A DNA stretch of 64,000 bases from CAWAHD01 sp963781785 (GTDB taxonomy: Bacteria; Planctomycetota; Planctomycetia; Isosphaerales; Isosphaeraceae), in contig CAWAHD010000001.1 in assembly GCA_963781785.1 (NCBI GenBank), positions 62,001 through 126,000 on the forward strand. The letters run 5' to 3'. The translations under genes were made by a program, and so were the position numbers. Under the pieces are notes generated by a model. That model worked only from the letters and a program-made list of their open reading frames with translations, had not been told where the DNA came from and did no database searches. Positions 28,377 through 37,368 of this stretch are shown here, one piece after another (positions within the stretch are counted from its first letter, which is position 1; the number at the start of each line of letters is the position of its first letter).

Positions 28377-29981
28377 TTATCGGTGCACGCAGAACATAAC
28401 CGGTTTGGAACGGATTCCATTCGCGATGACCGAGAGACAGTAGTTACCGGGCGAGATCCAGGAAGGCAGAGTGAAATCAGTCGTTTCGGGCGTCGTCCCC
28501 GTCGCGACCCCAGTGTTGCTCCACAGGGAAGTCCGCGCGTAGATGATTGTTCCGTTTTGCGGGTTTGTGAGCCGGACAATCGGGTAGTTGGTGGCCATCT
28601 GCGCGTCGTCGCCGTAGGCGGCGCCTTCCGAGATGCCATTGATCTGGGTCCCGGTGAGAGTAAACGTCTCACCGTGGTCGTGAACAATCCTTTGAATCGC
28701 CGGCCTCGACGACCGCCGCGGAGAACCAGTGGATGTGTAGACCCAGAGGTTGTGCGTCCCATCGTCCAGCAGCACCTGACCGGTCGGCAAGACGAGCATC
28801 CGCAGTGGGGACGTGTCGGTCCATTTGAGAGCTTGGGTGAGGAGCTCAGGCGTGCGCACGCTTGTGATCCGGCCGCTGTCCGGATTGAAAACGAAAAGTT
28901 GCGATGGCTGCGTCAAATCCAATCGGCAAGCGGCAAACAGGACCTGGCCGTTCGGCAACACGGCGCCTGGAGCGTCCGCGGCAGCAAGATCATGTGGGAT
29001 CACGGGACCCGGGAGCCAACTGTTCGTCGACGGAGTGTACAGGGCCGTGCTGGAGTTGCCCCCCAGGAAAAAGACGCGCCCGTCCGGCAGCAAAAAAGCC
29101 GGCCCAACTTCATAATCAACAGCAACCGAGCTGAGCGAGACGGGTACCTGGCCGGTGGCCACCCAGCGATTGATCGAAGGAATATACCGCTGCGCCTGGC
29201 TCATGCCGGACGCAATGCTCGCGTTGATGCTGTAGGACAAGATGCTCCCGTCCGGCAGCTTGACCCACGTTTCCTCCGAGCTGCTATCGCAGTTCAGCTT
29301 GGTCCCTCCCGGGGACCATTCATTCGTGGCGGGGTTGTAGATAAAGGTCCGGTCGCTACTGGTAGAGCCAACGAGCACCAGTCCCTTGGGAAGTACTTCC
29401 GAAGGGGCATCGCCGAGCGTAGGCTGCGGAAAAGGAGCCGTTGACATCCACGTATCATCGTTAGGATCGTAAATCTCGGTCTTGTTTGACTCGATCATCA
29501 CTCCATGGCTGTACTCACCGCCGGCGACGAAGACATCACCGCTGGGTAGCACGTCGGAAGCGAAAAAGAGACGGGCTGTGTGCATCGACGCCAGACTCGC
29601 CCACGCCCCGTCGATGTAGCTGCCGGTCAAACTCGGCGTCAACAGGCCCCATTTTGTCGAGGAGTATCCCCCACCTCCCTCGGCCATGACATCCCCGTTG
29701 GACAGTAAAAGCATGGTGGCACTGGCCGGAGCAGGGTTGGCAAGATGCGTCCAGGTGCCGCCCGAAAGCAGATGGCGTTCTTCGATCTGCTCCACTTGGA
29801 GATCCCGAGTGAGCCGCCGATCCGTTCTGGGAGCGTCGCTGTCACGACAAAAGAGGCGCCGACAGATCTGTGCAACGCGAAACAGGCTCAACGAAGGACT
29901 CCGGTGTGAACACACGATGCAACTGCCAGAACGGTTGAAGGGTTTTGGTCCTGTCCGGGGGCAGAACGGCGCCCGCATCAT
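28377..29981 (-). CDS. Kelch-repeat, galactose-oxidase-like secreted protein
   Basis: A 534-residue protein with a degenerate LEPR-xLL element (QVEQIEERHLLSGG) near residue 65, marking export in planctomycetes. Kelch-type propeller repeats follow, with the usual G-G and Y-x-P-x-x-x-x-W spacing: SNGDVMAEGGG, SGDVFVAGGEYSHG, EIYDPNDDTW, FIYNPATNEWSPG, ALYTPSTNSWLPG and LFVFNPDSG. The last 110 residues (AIQRIVHDHGETFTLTGTQING, GNYCLSVIANGIRSKPVMFCV) match the DUF1929 early-set domain of galactose-oxidase-like proteins. The copper ligands needed for oxidase activity were not identified, so it may only bind ligands. Confidence 0.75.
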   Translation of the reverse strand: MMRAPFCPRTGPKPFNRSGSCIVCSHRSPSLSLFRVAQICRRLFCRDSDAPRTDRRLTRDLQVEQIEERHLLSGGTWTHLANPAPASATMLLLSNGDVMAEGGGGYSSTKWGLLTPSLTGSYIDGAWASLASMHTARLFFASDVLPSGDVFVAGGEYSHGVMIESNKTEIYDPNDDTWMSTAPFPQPTLGDAPSEVLPKGLVLVGSTSSDRTFIYNPATNEWSPGGTKLNCDSSSEETWVKLPDGSILSYSINASIASGMSQAQRYIPSINRWVATGQVPVSLSSVAVDYEVGPAFLLPDGRVFFLGGNSSTALYTPSTNSWLPGPVIPHDLAAADAPGAVLPNGQVLFAACRLDLTQPSQLFVFNPDSGRITSVRTPELLTQALKWTDTSPLRMLVLPTGQVLLDDGTHNLWVYTSTGSPRRSSRPAIQRIVHDHGETFTLTGTQINGISEGAAYGDDAQMATNYPIVRLTNPQNGTIIYARTSLWSNTGVATGTTPETTDFTLPSWISPGNYCLSVIANGIRSKPVMFCVHR

Positions 29982-30085
29982 CCCAGACGATGACTACGTG
30001 TGGCAGCGAACGACCAATTCTTGTTCGTCATCGACGCTGGTCGCTCAGGTGCACGATGAGAGTCTGCCGTACTGTTACGGCATCG

Positions 30086-31822
30086 TCAACCACGTTGAGC
30101 CAGTTCCGGAACACGGGCGCGAAGCTCAGCATCAAGCTCGCCCCAGCGATCAAACATCCGGCAATACCATTCATACCGGGCACGAAAATGTTGGGCCAAA
30201 AGACGGTTCGCAGTGACGTAGGAACGCGCATTCTCTCCCAGCCGGCGGCGGTATGAAGTATCGCAGATCAGCCGATCCAGAAGTGCATCAAACTCGGCGC
30301 TCGAATGATAGATCAGACCGGTCTCGCTGCTAATGATCGTGCGCTCGTAGACCATCGGGCTGGCGAGAACCGCCACGCCGTGGGCGGCACACTCGATAAA
30401 CTTGAGGTCCGATTTATGCTGGTTGAACCGCGTCGGCTGAAGCGGCAGCAGGGCAACATCGGCGGAATCCAGAACCTCGTGGTAGCGCTCGTACGAGCAA
30501 AGGGGCTCGAACGTCTTGTGCGGAGTATCCAGGGCATCGAAGAAGGACCGGTCGTACACGACCTGAACCCGTACTCGATCGCCATGCCTGGCCAGCACCT
30601 GGTTCAGTACGGGCAAGATCGGTGTCCAGTCGGCCTCCCGATTGAGTGCTCCGAAGAAGAGTGTGGTCGTGCCGGATGCAATTTCCGTGTTGCTTCGCCA
30701 CCGAGATCGCGGCAGCATCGCGAGCTGGTTGGGAAAGACCACCACGTGAGGATGGAACGCCCGGAGCGTATCGGCCATGACTTCCGTCGTCGTCTGCACG
30801 CAATGGCAGCTCCTCAAGGCAAAGTAATCCGTGCGCTTGAGTTCAGCGAAATGCTCGGGGTCGTCGTCAAATTCGGCAACGATGAGAAAACCGCGAGCCA
30901 GCAAAGCACGTTGAAGCCGCACGTGGTCGACAAGCGGGATGATCACGCGTTGCTCGATGAAGACCTTTCGCTCGCCCGGCCAGGCCTGCCCCAGATCATC
31001 GAACTGGATTCCCGTGCCGCTCCGGGTGCGAACACCAGGGATCGTGGCCAGAAAGCGATCCGGCTCGGCGATCCGCACGGTGCTGCCGATTGCCGAGCCG
31101 AGCAGCGAGCAGATCAACATCCGCGGGGGTGGGCTGCTTGCTCGAACGGCCCGAACGAGATATTGCACGGCCCGGGTCTGCACGGCAAATGACGTCGCGT
31201 CGATCGCGAGCGCACTCAAGACGGGTGCCATGACCTTTTGAAATCGGTCAAAGTCGCCGGAGGGCCACCACCTTGGCTGAATGTCGAAAACAGGGAGCCC
31301 GGCCTTCGTGAACAAGTCGTGGATGCCCGACAGGGTGAAGAAACGCAGGTGGGTACGGTCGAGAAGCCCCTCGTCCTGGTAGTTCCATGCCCCGCGCAGC
31401 AAGCTCACGAGTACGGAGTAGTGCTGGACATTTGGAATGCATGCCAGGATCTGTCCCTCGTCTCGCACCCAATGGGCCAGCCGCGCCAGGACGGTCCAGG
31501 GATCAATCAGGTGCTCTAGGACATCGCCGAAGATCAAGCAGTCGACGCTTGGCTCACGACCGGACAGGCCAAGCGCGGCCGGATCGACCGATTCGACATC
31601 ACCGACGAACATGCGATCAATGCGGCCGGCGGAAAGGGCCGCCTGGGCTGCCTCCGTGTTCTTCTCGATTCCGTGATAGATGACCTGGGTGTTGATCCTG
31701 CGGTAAGCCTCGGCCAGGGCGCCCGCGCCACAGCCAACTTCCACGACGACGCGTGCATCCGCCGGAATGAGCCGCAGCAGGTCGGGATTGACGCGGTCGT
31801 AATAAGCAGGAACGCTCATCAA
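30086..31822 (-). CDS. Methyltransferase-glycosyltransferase fusion
   Basis: A 578-residue bifunctional protein. Residues 1-190 are a class I SAM-dependent methyltransferase: motif I VVVEVGCGAGALAEAYRR, then YHGIEKN, DCLIFGDVLEHLIDPW and the LDRTHLRFFTLSGIHDLF tail common in polysaccharide-cluster methyltransferases. Residues about 230-560 look like a GT-B glycosyltransferase, with ADVALLPLQPTRFNQHKSDLKFIECAAHGVAVLASPMVY as the donor-binding E-x7-E-like region. A role in exopolysaccharide or cell-surface glycan modification is inferred from family behaviour. It is the first of the minus-strand genes here, with no obvious partner genes adjacent. Confidence 0.8.
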   Translation of the reverse strand: MMSVPAYYDRVNPDLLRLIPADARVVVEVGCGAGALAEAYRRINTQVIYHGIEKNTEAAQAALSAGRIDRMFVGDVESVDPAALGLSGREPSVDCLIFGDVLEHLIDPWTVLARLAHWVRDEGQILACIPNVQHYSVLVSLLRGAWNYQDEGLLDRTHLRFFTLSGIHDLFTKAGLPVFDIQPRWWPSGDFDRFQKVMAPVLSALAIDATSFAVQTRAVQYLVRAVRASSPPPRMLICSLLGSAIGSTVRIAEPDRFLATIPGVRTRSGTGIQFDDLGQAWPGERKVFIEQRVIIPLVDHVRLQRALLARGFLIVAEFDDDPEHFAELKRTDYFALRSCHCVQTTTEVMADTLRAFHPHVVVFPNQLAMLPRSRWRSNTEIASGTTTLFFGALNREADWTPILPVLNQVLARHGDRVRVQVVYDRSFFDALDTPHKTFEPLCSYERYHEVLDSADVALLPLQPTRFNQHKSDLKFIECAAHGVAVLASPMVYERTIISSETGLIYHSSAEFDALLDRLICDTSYRRRLGENARSYVTANRLLAQHFRARYEWYCRMFDRWGELDAELRARVPELAQRG

Positions 31823-32430
31823 TCCGCCCTTGCTTCAGGCTTTGGCCCCGGAACGACCCTACCCAGCCTACCATGGGAAATCCATCCCTGAGACAAGGCC
31901 CGGCGGGTCGAAGCCGTTCCGCGTGTTGGTAGAACTGGCCGAATGAGGTTGATAAAACCGCTGCACGGCCACTCTTTTGAGGTAGCCGTCCATAGGGTGG
32001 GATCGGTGGTATCAAGCAACTTCGGATCGCGCCCGGTTGACTGACAAGAAAGACAGAAGAGCCTGGCCACGACGGTCCGCTCCAAAGCACAAAGTCAGGT
32101 AATCCCAAATGTTGTTGCCCTGTTCCCTGCAAGTCGCCACGACGGTCAGCATTCGCTGCCGACAGAAGCTTCCGCCGCCCCGGCTGCATACTGTCTGTGA
32201 AGACGCGGCGCTGAGTAGAAGTGATGTGAACTCAGGAAGCTGCGCACCGGAGTCCAGTCCGGAGCGGATCCGACTGATCCAACCGAACGGTCCGATGACA
32301 TGCGGCGGCCGGCCTGATCAATGTGCGATTCTTTTCGCGTCGCGAGATACCCGCTAAACTCAGTTGTCATGCCTGAGTTCACCGAACTTGCTTTTGTAGC
32401 CTTGGCAGTGCGCCTTGAAGAGGCGACTCA
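31823..32430. other. Intergenic region containing an IS66 remnant, no intact gene
   Basis: About 600 bases between the fusion gene (minus) and the kinase gene (plus). Apart from the IS66-family remnant at 31982-32200, nothing coding is supported. The open frame at 31617-32189 on the minus strand crosses the remnant in the wrong frame. No terminator or promoter motif was convincing. Confidence 0.5.
31982..32200 (-). mobile_element. Decayed 3' end of an IS66-family element
   Basis: The sequence is closely similar to the left end of the intact IS66 element at 58205. It begins with the same terminal sequence (GTAGCCGTCCATAGGGTGGG versus GTAGCCGTTCATAGGGTGGG), and on the minus strand bases 32152-32012 encode the last 46 residues of the transposase (LTVVATCREQGNNIWDYLTLC, ending RARSEVA and a stop). 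The match to the intact copy fades near 32200. No right end or target duplication is visible, so it is a truncated, older relative rather than a duplicate. Confidence 0.8.
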
Positions 32431-33690
32431 ATGCCTGGAACCAAACCCCGGTTGATGACGGTGTTCCTTGAGGCCCTGGAGCAGAGCGGCCCGGCCGCGC
32501 GCGCCGCTTATCTCGACAACGCCTGTCGGGAAGACGCGGAATTCCGTCGGCACGTCGAAGAACTACTCGCCACCCACGCCGGGGCCGGCCGGTTCCTCGA
32601 ACTCGGCGCTGCTGTGAGAGCGATGACTCCCGGAGCGGCTAGACCCAGCGTGGCCACGATTCTCCCCACGATCGAGGGAGCCGTGGCCGAACGCCATCCT
32701 CGCTCCGAACTTGCCACCGGCGAGCGTGGGCCCGACGGCGATCGCTCCACGACCGATCTCGGCGGCATCGCCAAGGCTGCTGGGACGGTCATCGCCGGGC
32801 GGTACAAGCTGCTCGCCCCGATCGGCGAAGGGGGCATGGGCTCCGTCTGGATGGCCGACCAGATCGAGCCCGTCAAGCGCAGGGTCGCGGTCAAGCTGAT
32901 TCGCGTCGAACAGGGCAGCTCGAAAACGATTCTCTCCCGGTTCGAGGCCGAGCGGCAGGCGATCGCGCTGATGGACCACCCACATATCGCCAAGCTGCTC
33001 GACGCCGGCACGACAGCCGACGGGTCGCCCTTCTTCGTCATGGAGCTGGTCAAGGGCGTTCCCCTCAACGAGTATTGCGACGCCCACAAGCTGAGCATCC
33101 GCGACCGGCTGCAACTCTTCATGCAGATCTGCTCCGCCGTACAACACGCGCACCAGAAGGGGATCATCCACCGCGACCTGAAGCCGACGAACGTCCTCGT
33201 GGAAAGCCACGACGGCAAGCCGCTGCCCAAGGTGATCGACTTCGGCCTGGCCAAAGCCGCCTCGGGAGTGCAGCTCAGCGAGAACACGCTCTTCACGGCC
33301 TTCGGCAGCGTCATGGGCACGCCGCTGTACATGGCCCCCGAGCAGGCCAATTTCAACGCGGTGGACGTCGACACCCGAGCCGACGTCTACGCCCTGGGCG
33401 TGATCCTCTACGAGCTGCTGACCGGCACGACGCCGATCACGCGCGAGTCGATGAAGAAGGCTGCGCTCGACGAGACGCTCCGGCTGATCCGCGAGCAGGA
33501 TGCCCCGACGCCCTCAAGCCGGCTGACTAGCAGTCAATCGACTCCCGGCATCGCCGCCAACCGGCAGATGGAACCGCACAAGCTGAACCGGTTCGTGAAG
33601 GGAGAGCTCGACTGGATCGTGATGAAGGCGCTCTCCAAGGAGCGGGACCGCCGCTACGAGACGGCGAGCGGATTCGCGCGAAATCGAGCG
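32431..33690 (+). pseudogene. Serine/threonine protein kinase, N-terminal kinase part (frameshifted from TPR part)
   Basis: N-terminal planctomycete leader (VFLEALEQSGPAARAAYLDNACREDAEF, about residues 11-38), then a complete Hanks-type kinase: glycine loop IGEGGMGSVW (131-140), Lys155 in VAVK, HRDLKPTN (247-254), DFG (270-272), and the activation segment MGTPLYMAPEQ. At about 33677-33680 one base is missing: the frame runs into non-homologous sequence, while the expected continuation (EIERFLNNEVVAAGPPSTSYRLRKF) is in the next frame. The two parts were one kinase-TPR protein of about 1,050 residues. The indel may be real or a sequencing error. It would phosphorylate unknown Ser/Thr targets. 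Confidence 0.8.
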
Positions 33691-35590
33691 CTTCCTGAAC
33701 AACGAGGTGGTCGCCGCTGGTCCGCCGAGCACAAGCTACCGGCTGCGGAAGTTTGTGAAGCGCCATCGTGGGCAGGTCATCGCCGCGAGCCTGGTGGTGC
33801 TGGCACTCTTGTCGGGCATGGCGGGAACGACGCTGGGATTATTCGAGGCTCGGCGGCAGAAAGCGCGGGCTGACGAGCGGGCCGAGGGGGAACGCCTCGC
33901 CACCCAGAAAGCCCAGGAGGCCGCCGAGGAGGAGAAGACGGCAAAGGAGACGGCCGAGGCCGTGCTCGGCTTCGTCGAGAATAAGGTATTCGCCGCCGCC
34001 CGCCCCAAGAATCAGGTGGGCGGCTTGGGCTATGACGTGAAACTGGCCGACGCCGTCACGGCCGCCTTGCCCTCCATCGAGAAAGGCTTTGCCGACAAGC
34101 CGCTGACCGAAGCCCGCCTGCGCAGGACGATCGGAGTTTCCTTTTCTTACCTGGGCAAGCCGGAGATCGCAGTCGGACAATTCGAGGCGGCCCGTTCGCT
34201 CTATAGCCGGCACCTCGGCCCCGAACACCGCGATACGCTCAATACCATGAGCCACCTCGCCACCAGCTACGAAGACCTCGGCCGGCACGCCGAGGCCCTC
34301 AAGCTCCGCGAGCAGACGCTGGCGCTTCAAAAGGCCGCGCTCGGCCCCGACCACCCCGACACGCTCTGGAGCATGAACGCCCTGGCCAACAGCTACTCCA
34401 CTTTCGGCCGGCATGCCGACGTCCTCAAGCTCCGCGAAGAGGCGCTGGCGCTCGATAAGACCAGGTTTGGCCCCGACCACCCCAACACCCTCCAGAACAT
34501 GATGAACCTGGCCAACGTCTACCGCAGCCTCGGCCGGCACACCGAGGCCCTCAAGCTCCACGAAGAGACACTAGCCCTGAAGAAGGCCAAGCTCGGCCCC
34601 GACCACCTCGAGACGCTCCTGAGCATGAACAACGTGGCCAACAGCTACTCCGCCGTCGGCCGGCACGCCGAGGCCCTCAAGCTCCACGAAAAGACACTCG
34701 CCCTGCGGAAGATCAAGCTCGGCCCCGACCACCCCGACACGCTCTGGAGCATGAACAAGCTGGCCCTCAGCTACTCTGCCGTCGACCAGCCGGCCGAGGC
34801 CCTCAAGCTCCACGAAGAGACGCTGGCCCTGAGGAAGAACAGGCTCGGCCCCGACCACCCCGACACGCTCCAGAGCATGTACAACCTTGCCCGCATCTAC
34901 CTGGCTGCCGGTCGCATGCGAGAGGGGATCCCGCTTCTGGAACAGGCCACCATTCGGAAAGACGCGGACGCTTTCTTGACGCCGTTTCTGCAAGAGGCCT
35001 TTAGCCGGAAAGACACGGAGGCTTTCTTGTCGCTCGCCGCTCTTCTCGTGTGGCTCGGAAAAGACGAGGGATACGCCGCGGCCCGACAGGAGATCCTCGG
35101 GTTCGCCAAGGGAAACCACGACGCGGAAACGGTATCCCGAGCCGCACAAGCCGGAGCCTTGCGCCCCTCGACCGACGAGGCAATTCGCGAAGCGGTGCTG
35201 GCCCTCGGGCGGCAAGCCGTGGAACTCAACAAGGGACAGCGGGAGCTGCTGGCCTTGGGCATGGCCGAATTTCGCGACGGCCACTTTAGCGCGGCCGACG
35301 AGGCCCTGCTCTCCGGCGCGCAGGGTGGTCAGGATGTCAACGCGGCGAGGATTTCGGCGTTCTACCGCGCCATGAGTCTGTTCCGGCAGGGCCGGAAAGA
35401 CGAAGCCAGAGACGTGGCCGCGAAGGCTGTCACCGGGATGAAACCGCTTCCTGAGGACGAGCGTGACACCATGGCCGGCACCGAGGCCATTTCCGACCAG
35501 CTAATCCAATGGCTGGCCTACAAGGAAGCGAGAGCCATGATCCGGTTTGATATATCCCCGCCGCCGAAAGCGGCAACCGAGAAGAAATGA
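33691..35590 (+). pseudogene. TPR-containing C-terminal part of the serine/threonine kinase
   Basis: Continues the kinase at 32431 in the next frame. A single membrane helix (HRGQVIAASLVVLALLSGMAG) follows the kinase domain. A coiled-coil-like Ala/Glu/Lys segment comes next, then six tandem 42-residue kinesin-light-chain-type TPR units (about 34200-34890), each with an LGPDHPDTL turn and a GRHAEALKLREETLAL helix. The C-terminal 200 residues are helical (KDEGYAAARQEILGFAKGN; GRKDEARDVAAKAVTGMKPLPEDE). In planctomycete kinases this array faces the periplasm or crateriform space and likely senses or scaffolds partners. The open frame begins at ATG 33707, which is probably internal. Confidence 0.78.
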
Positions 35591-35683
35591 CCGTCCCAGC
35601 CGGTTTCGATCCGCTTCCCGCGTCTCGCCGTCAGCGGCGGCTAAAAGTTTCACCGCTGAAAAAGTAAGAAAAGATTTTGGTTT

Positions 35684-37288
35684 TTAGGTGGCCTCGAGTC
35701 CGGCGGTTTGGAGTAGCTCTTTGAGTGCTCGGCGGACTTGGCGGAATTCTTTTTGCAGAGGGGGCTGGGGGGAGCCGACTTCCGGAGGCTCATCCAGAGG
35801 TTCCCCTATTGTGCCGTTGAGGCACTCTTTGAGTTTGATGATCGCTGTGCCTTGGGCCATCCCCTGGGGCGTCAGCACGTAGCGCGTCGTTCCCTCCAGT
35901 TTGCGAAGCAATCCCTTGGCCTGCAACTTGAGCAAATCGTAGCGAAGTTGAGCCGCCGTATAGTCGTCAGGGCTCAGCCCGAAACGGCGGTGCACGTAGC
36001 TGCGTAGCTCGCGGTTGCGGAACCCGGTGATGATGTGGGCAAACTGAAGCACTGCCGCCAGCACCCAAGTCAGACGGAGATTATGCAGGTGAATGCCGGG
36101 CACGCGTTGTCCCTGTGCAGGGACAGTGGGCTGTCCGAGCTTCTCCACAAAATCAGCCGCGACCGTGGTGTGGTCGATGGTGTCTTGCCAGCGCAACAGG
36201 CGTTGATTGCAGTGGTCCATACAGCGCAGCAGATAAGGCAGGTTGACGAGCGCCTTGCCGGTGCCGAACTCGCGCACGTCGTGCGTGCATGTCTCCGTGC
36301 GGAGGCCCGCTCCTTGTTTGTTGTACTGTTTGATGTAGGTCTTCTTGTGCCATGCCTTCAGACAATAATCTTCCTGGGTGGTGCGATAGACGCGACCACC
36401 AGTGCGGCGGGCCTGCACTTGGCGTTGGAAGAGACGGCTGATGACATGCGGTTGGCCAACGACTCGGCCCCGGTCCAGCAACCGACCGAACAAGGCGTTG
36501 AGCCGGGTGGCCGTGGCGAAGATCAAGTTATGACAGCGTTCAACTTGGTCCAGATACCACTGGTAGGTGAACCCTTCACGGCGCGCCGCCGGGGTCAGCA
36601 AGGGAATACAACGATAGACCCAGCGATTGCAAAAAGCAGCGATGGTTTGAGGTGTGAGCGCCTCACAGGCGCGATGGAAGACGTTCGGTTTGTCCACGGC
36701 CACGAACAGGTTATCGCGCATCTCGAAACCGACCTGGCGATTGCGCAGTTGCTGGGCCACGAAATGGTGGCCATTGAGGCAGACGGTGACACCAAAGGGC
36801 GCGTAGCTGCTGATGCGGATGGAATTGCCGACGCCGAACTGGCGATCCTTGATGAAGAAGTAGTAGTGATTGACGCGGCGGCGGCCACGGGCGATCTTGC
36901 GTGTTCTGTCCTCTCCGTGCTTGGGGACGTAGGAAACGAACGATGAAACTTCCTCCTGAACTTTGATGATGCAGTAAATGGCTTCATCGCGGTCAGCCAC
37001 GCGGTCCAGGAACCGAGCAGCTTGATCAACGTGCCCCTCACCGGGCTTGGCCGCGAGCAGCGGGATGCCGTTCGTTTGGGCCAACGCCTCGACGGACTGC
37101 ACGAACTCAGTGGTGAGCTCTTGGAGGTCGCGGGGCTCGATCCAGTCGACACCGCGGAAGCGCTGAAAGAAGGCACCGAGCATTCCCACATTTTGCAGTT
37201 TCATGATGTGGCCGCGGACGCGCATGCGGTCGATGAGGGAATACTCCAGGGTGATGTCCTCGGCAAACCGCTCGGCTAAACTGGTCAT
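35684..37288 (-). CDS. Winged-helix protein of unknown function (possibly multicopy family)
   Basis: Start taken at ATG 37288 (MTSLAERFAEDITLEYSLIDRM), because the structured leader with GAGGAG ends directly before it; this gives 534 residues. The N-terminal 330 residues include RGRRRVNHYYFFIKDRQFGVG, APFGVTVCLNGHHFVAQQL and WYLDQVERCHNLIFAT. The middle region is highly basic (CLKAWHKKTYIKQYNKQGAGLRTE). A winged-helix segment (YTAAQLRYDLLKLQAKGLLRKLEGTTRYVLTPQG) lies near residue 470. I recall similar proteins in several copies in planctomycete and acidobacterial genomes, always unnamed. It could be DNA- or RNA-binding, or a mobile-element protein, but no terminal repeats or target duplication were found around it. 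Confidence 0.6.
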   Translation of the reverse strand: MTSLAERFAEDITLEYSLIDRMRVRGHIMKLQNVGMLGAFFQRFRGVDWIEPRDLQELTTEFVQSVEALAQTNGIPLLAAKPGEGHVDQAARFLDRVADRDEAIYCIIKVQEEVSSFVSYVPKHGEDRTRKIARGRRRVNHYYFFIKDRQFGVGNSIRISSYAPFGVTVCLNGHHFVAQQLRNRQVGFEMRDNLFVAVDKPNVFHRACEALTPQTIAAFCNRWVYRCIPLLTPAARREGFTYQWYLDQVERCHNLIFATATRLNALFGRLLDRGRVVGQPHVISRLFQRQVQARRTGGRVYRTTQEDYCLKAWHKKTYIKQYNKQGAGLRTETCTHDVREFGTGKALVNLPYLLRCMDHCNQRLLRWQDTIDHTTVAADFVEKLGQPTVPAQGQRVPGIHLHNLRLTWVLAAVLQFAHIITGFRNRELRSYVHRRFGLSPDDYTAAQLRYDLLKLQAKGLLRKLEGTTRYVLTPQGMAQGTAIIKLKECLNGTIGEPLDEPPEVGSPQPPLQKEFRQVRRALKELLQTAGLEAT

Positions 37289-37368
37289 GGGAGGCTCTCC
37301 TCGATACACGTGATGGGACCGAGTCCCGCAAGGAGAGTTATACTCTCCTGCCGATGAGAGAGCCTCCC
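37289..37368 (-). promoter_or_regulatory. Three-stem structured leader ending at the start codon
   Basis: Directly upstream of ATG 37288 the transcript can fold into a closed three-way structure. The outer stem pairs GGGAGGCTCTC (37289-37299) with GAGAGCCTCCC (37358-37368), 11 bp without mismatch. Inside are AGGAGAGT/ACTCTCCT with a 3-base loop (37331-37349) and GGGAC/GTCCC with a 3-base loop (37315-37327). In the RNA the 3' strand of the outer stem touches the AUG and partly covers the GAGGAG ribosome binding site. This is the layout of a translational switch or autoregulatory site. The same palindromes could instead act at DNA level. No known riboswitch class was recognised. Confidence 0.6.

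Noticed and set aside
31617..32189. 190-codon minus-strand frame
   Set aside because: It starts inside the IS66 remnant in the wrong frame and ends inside the methyltransferase gene.
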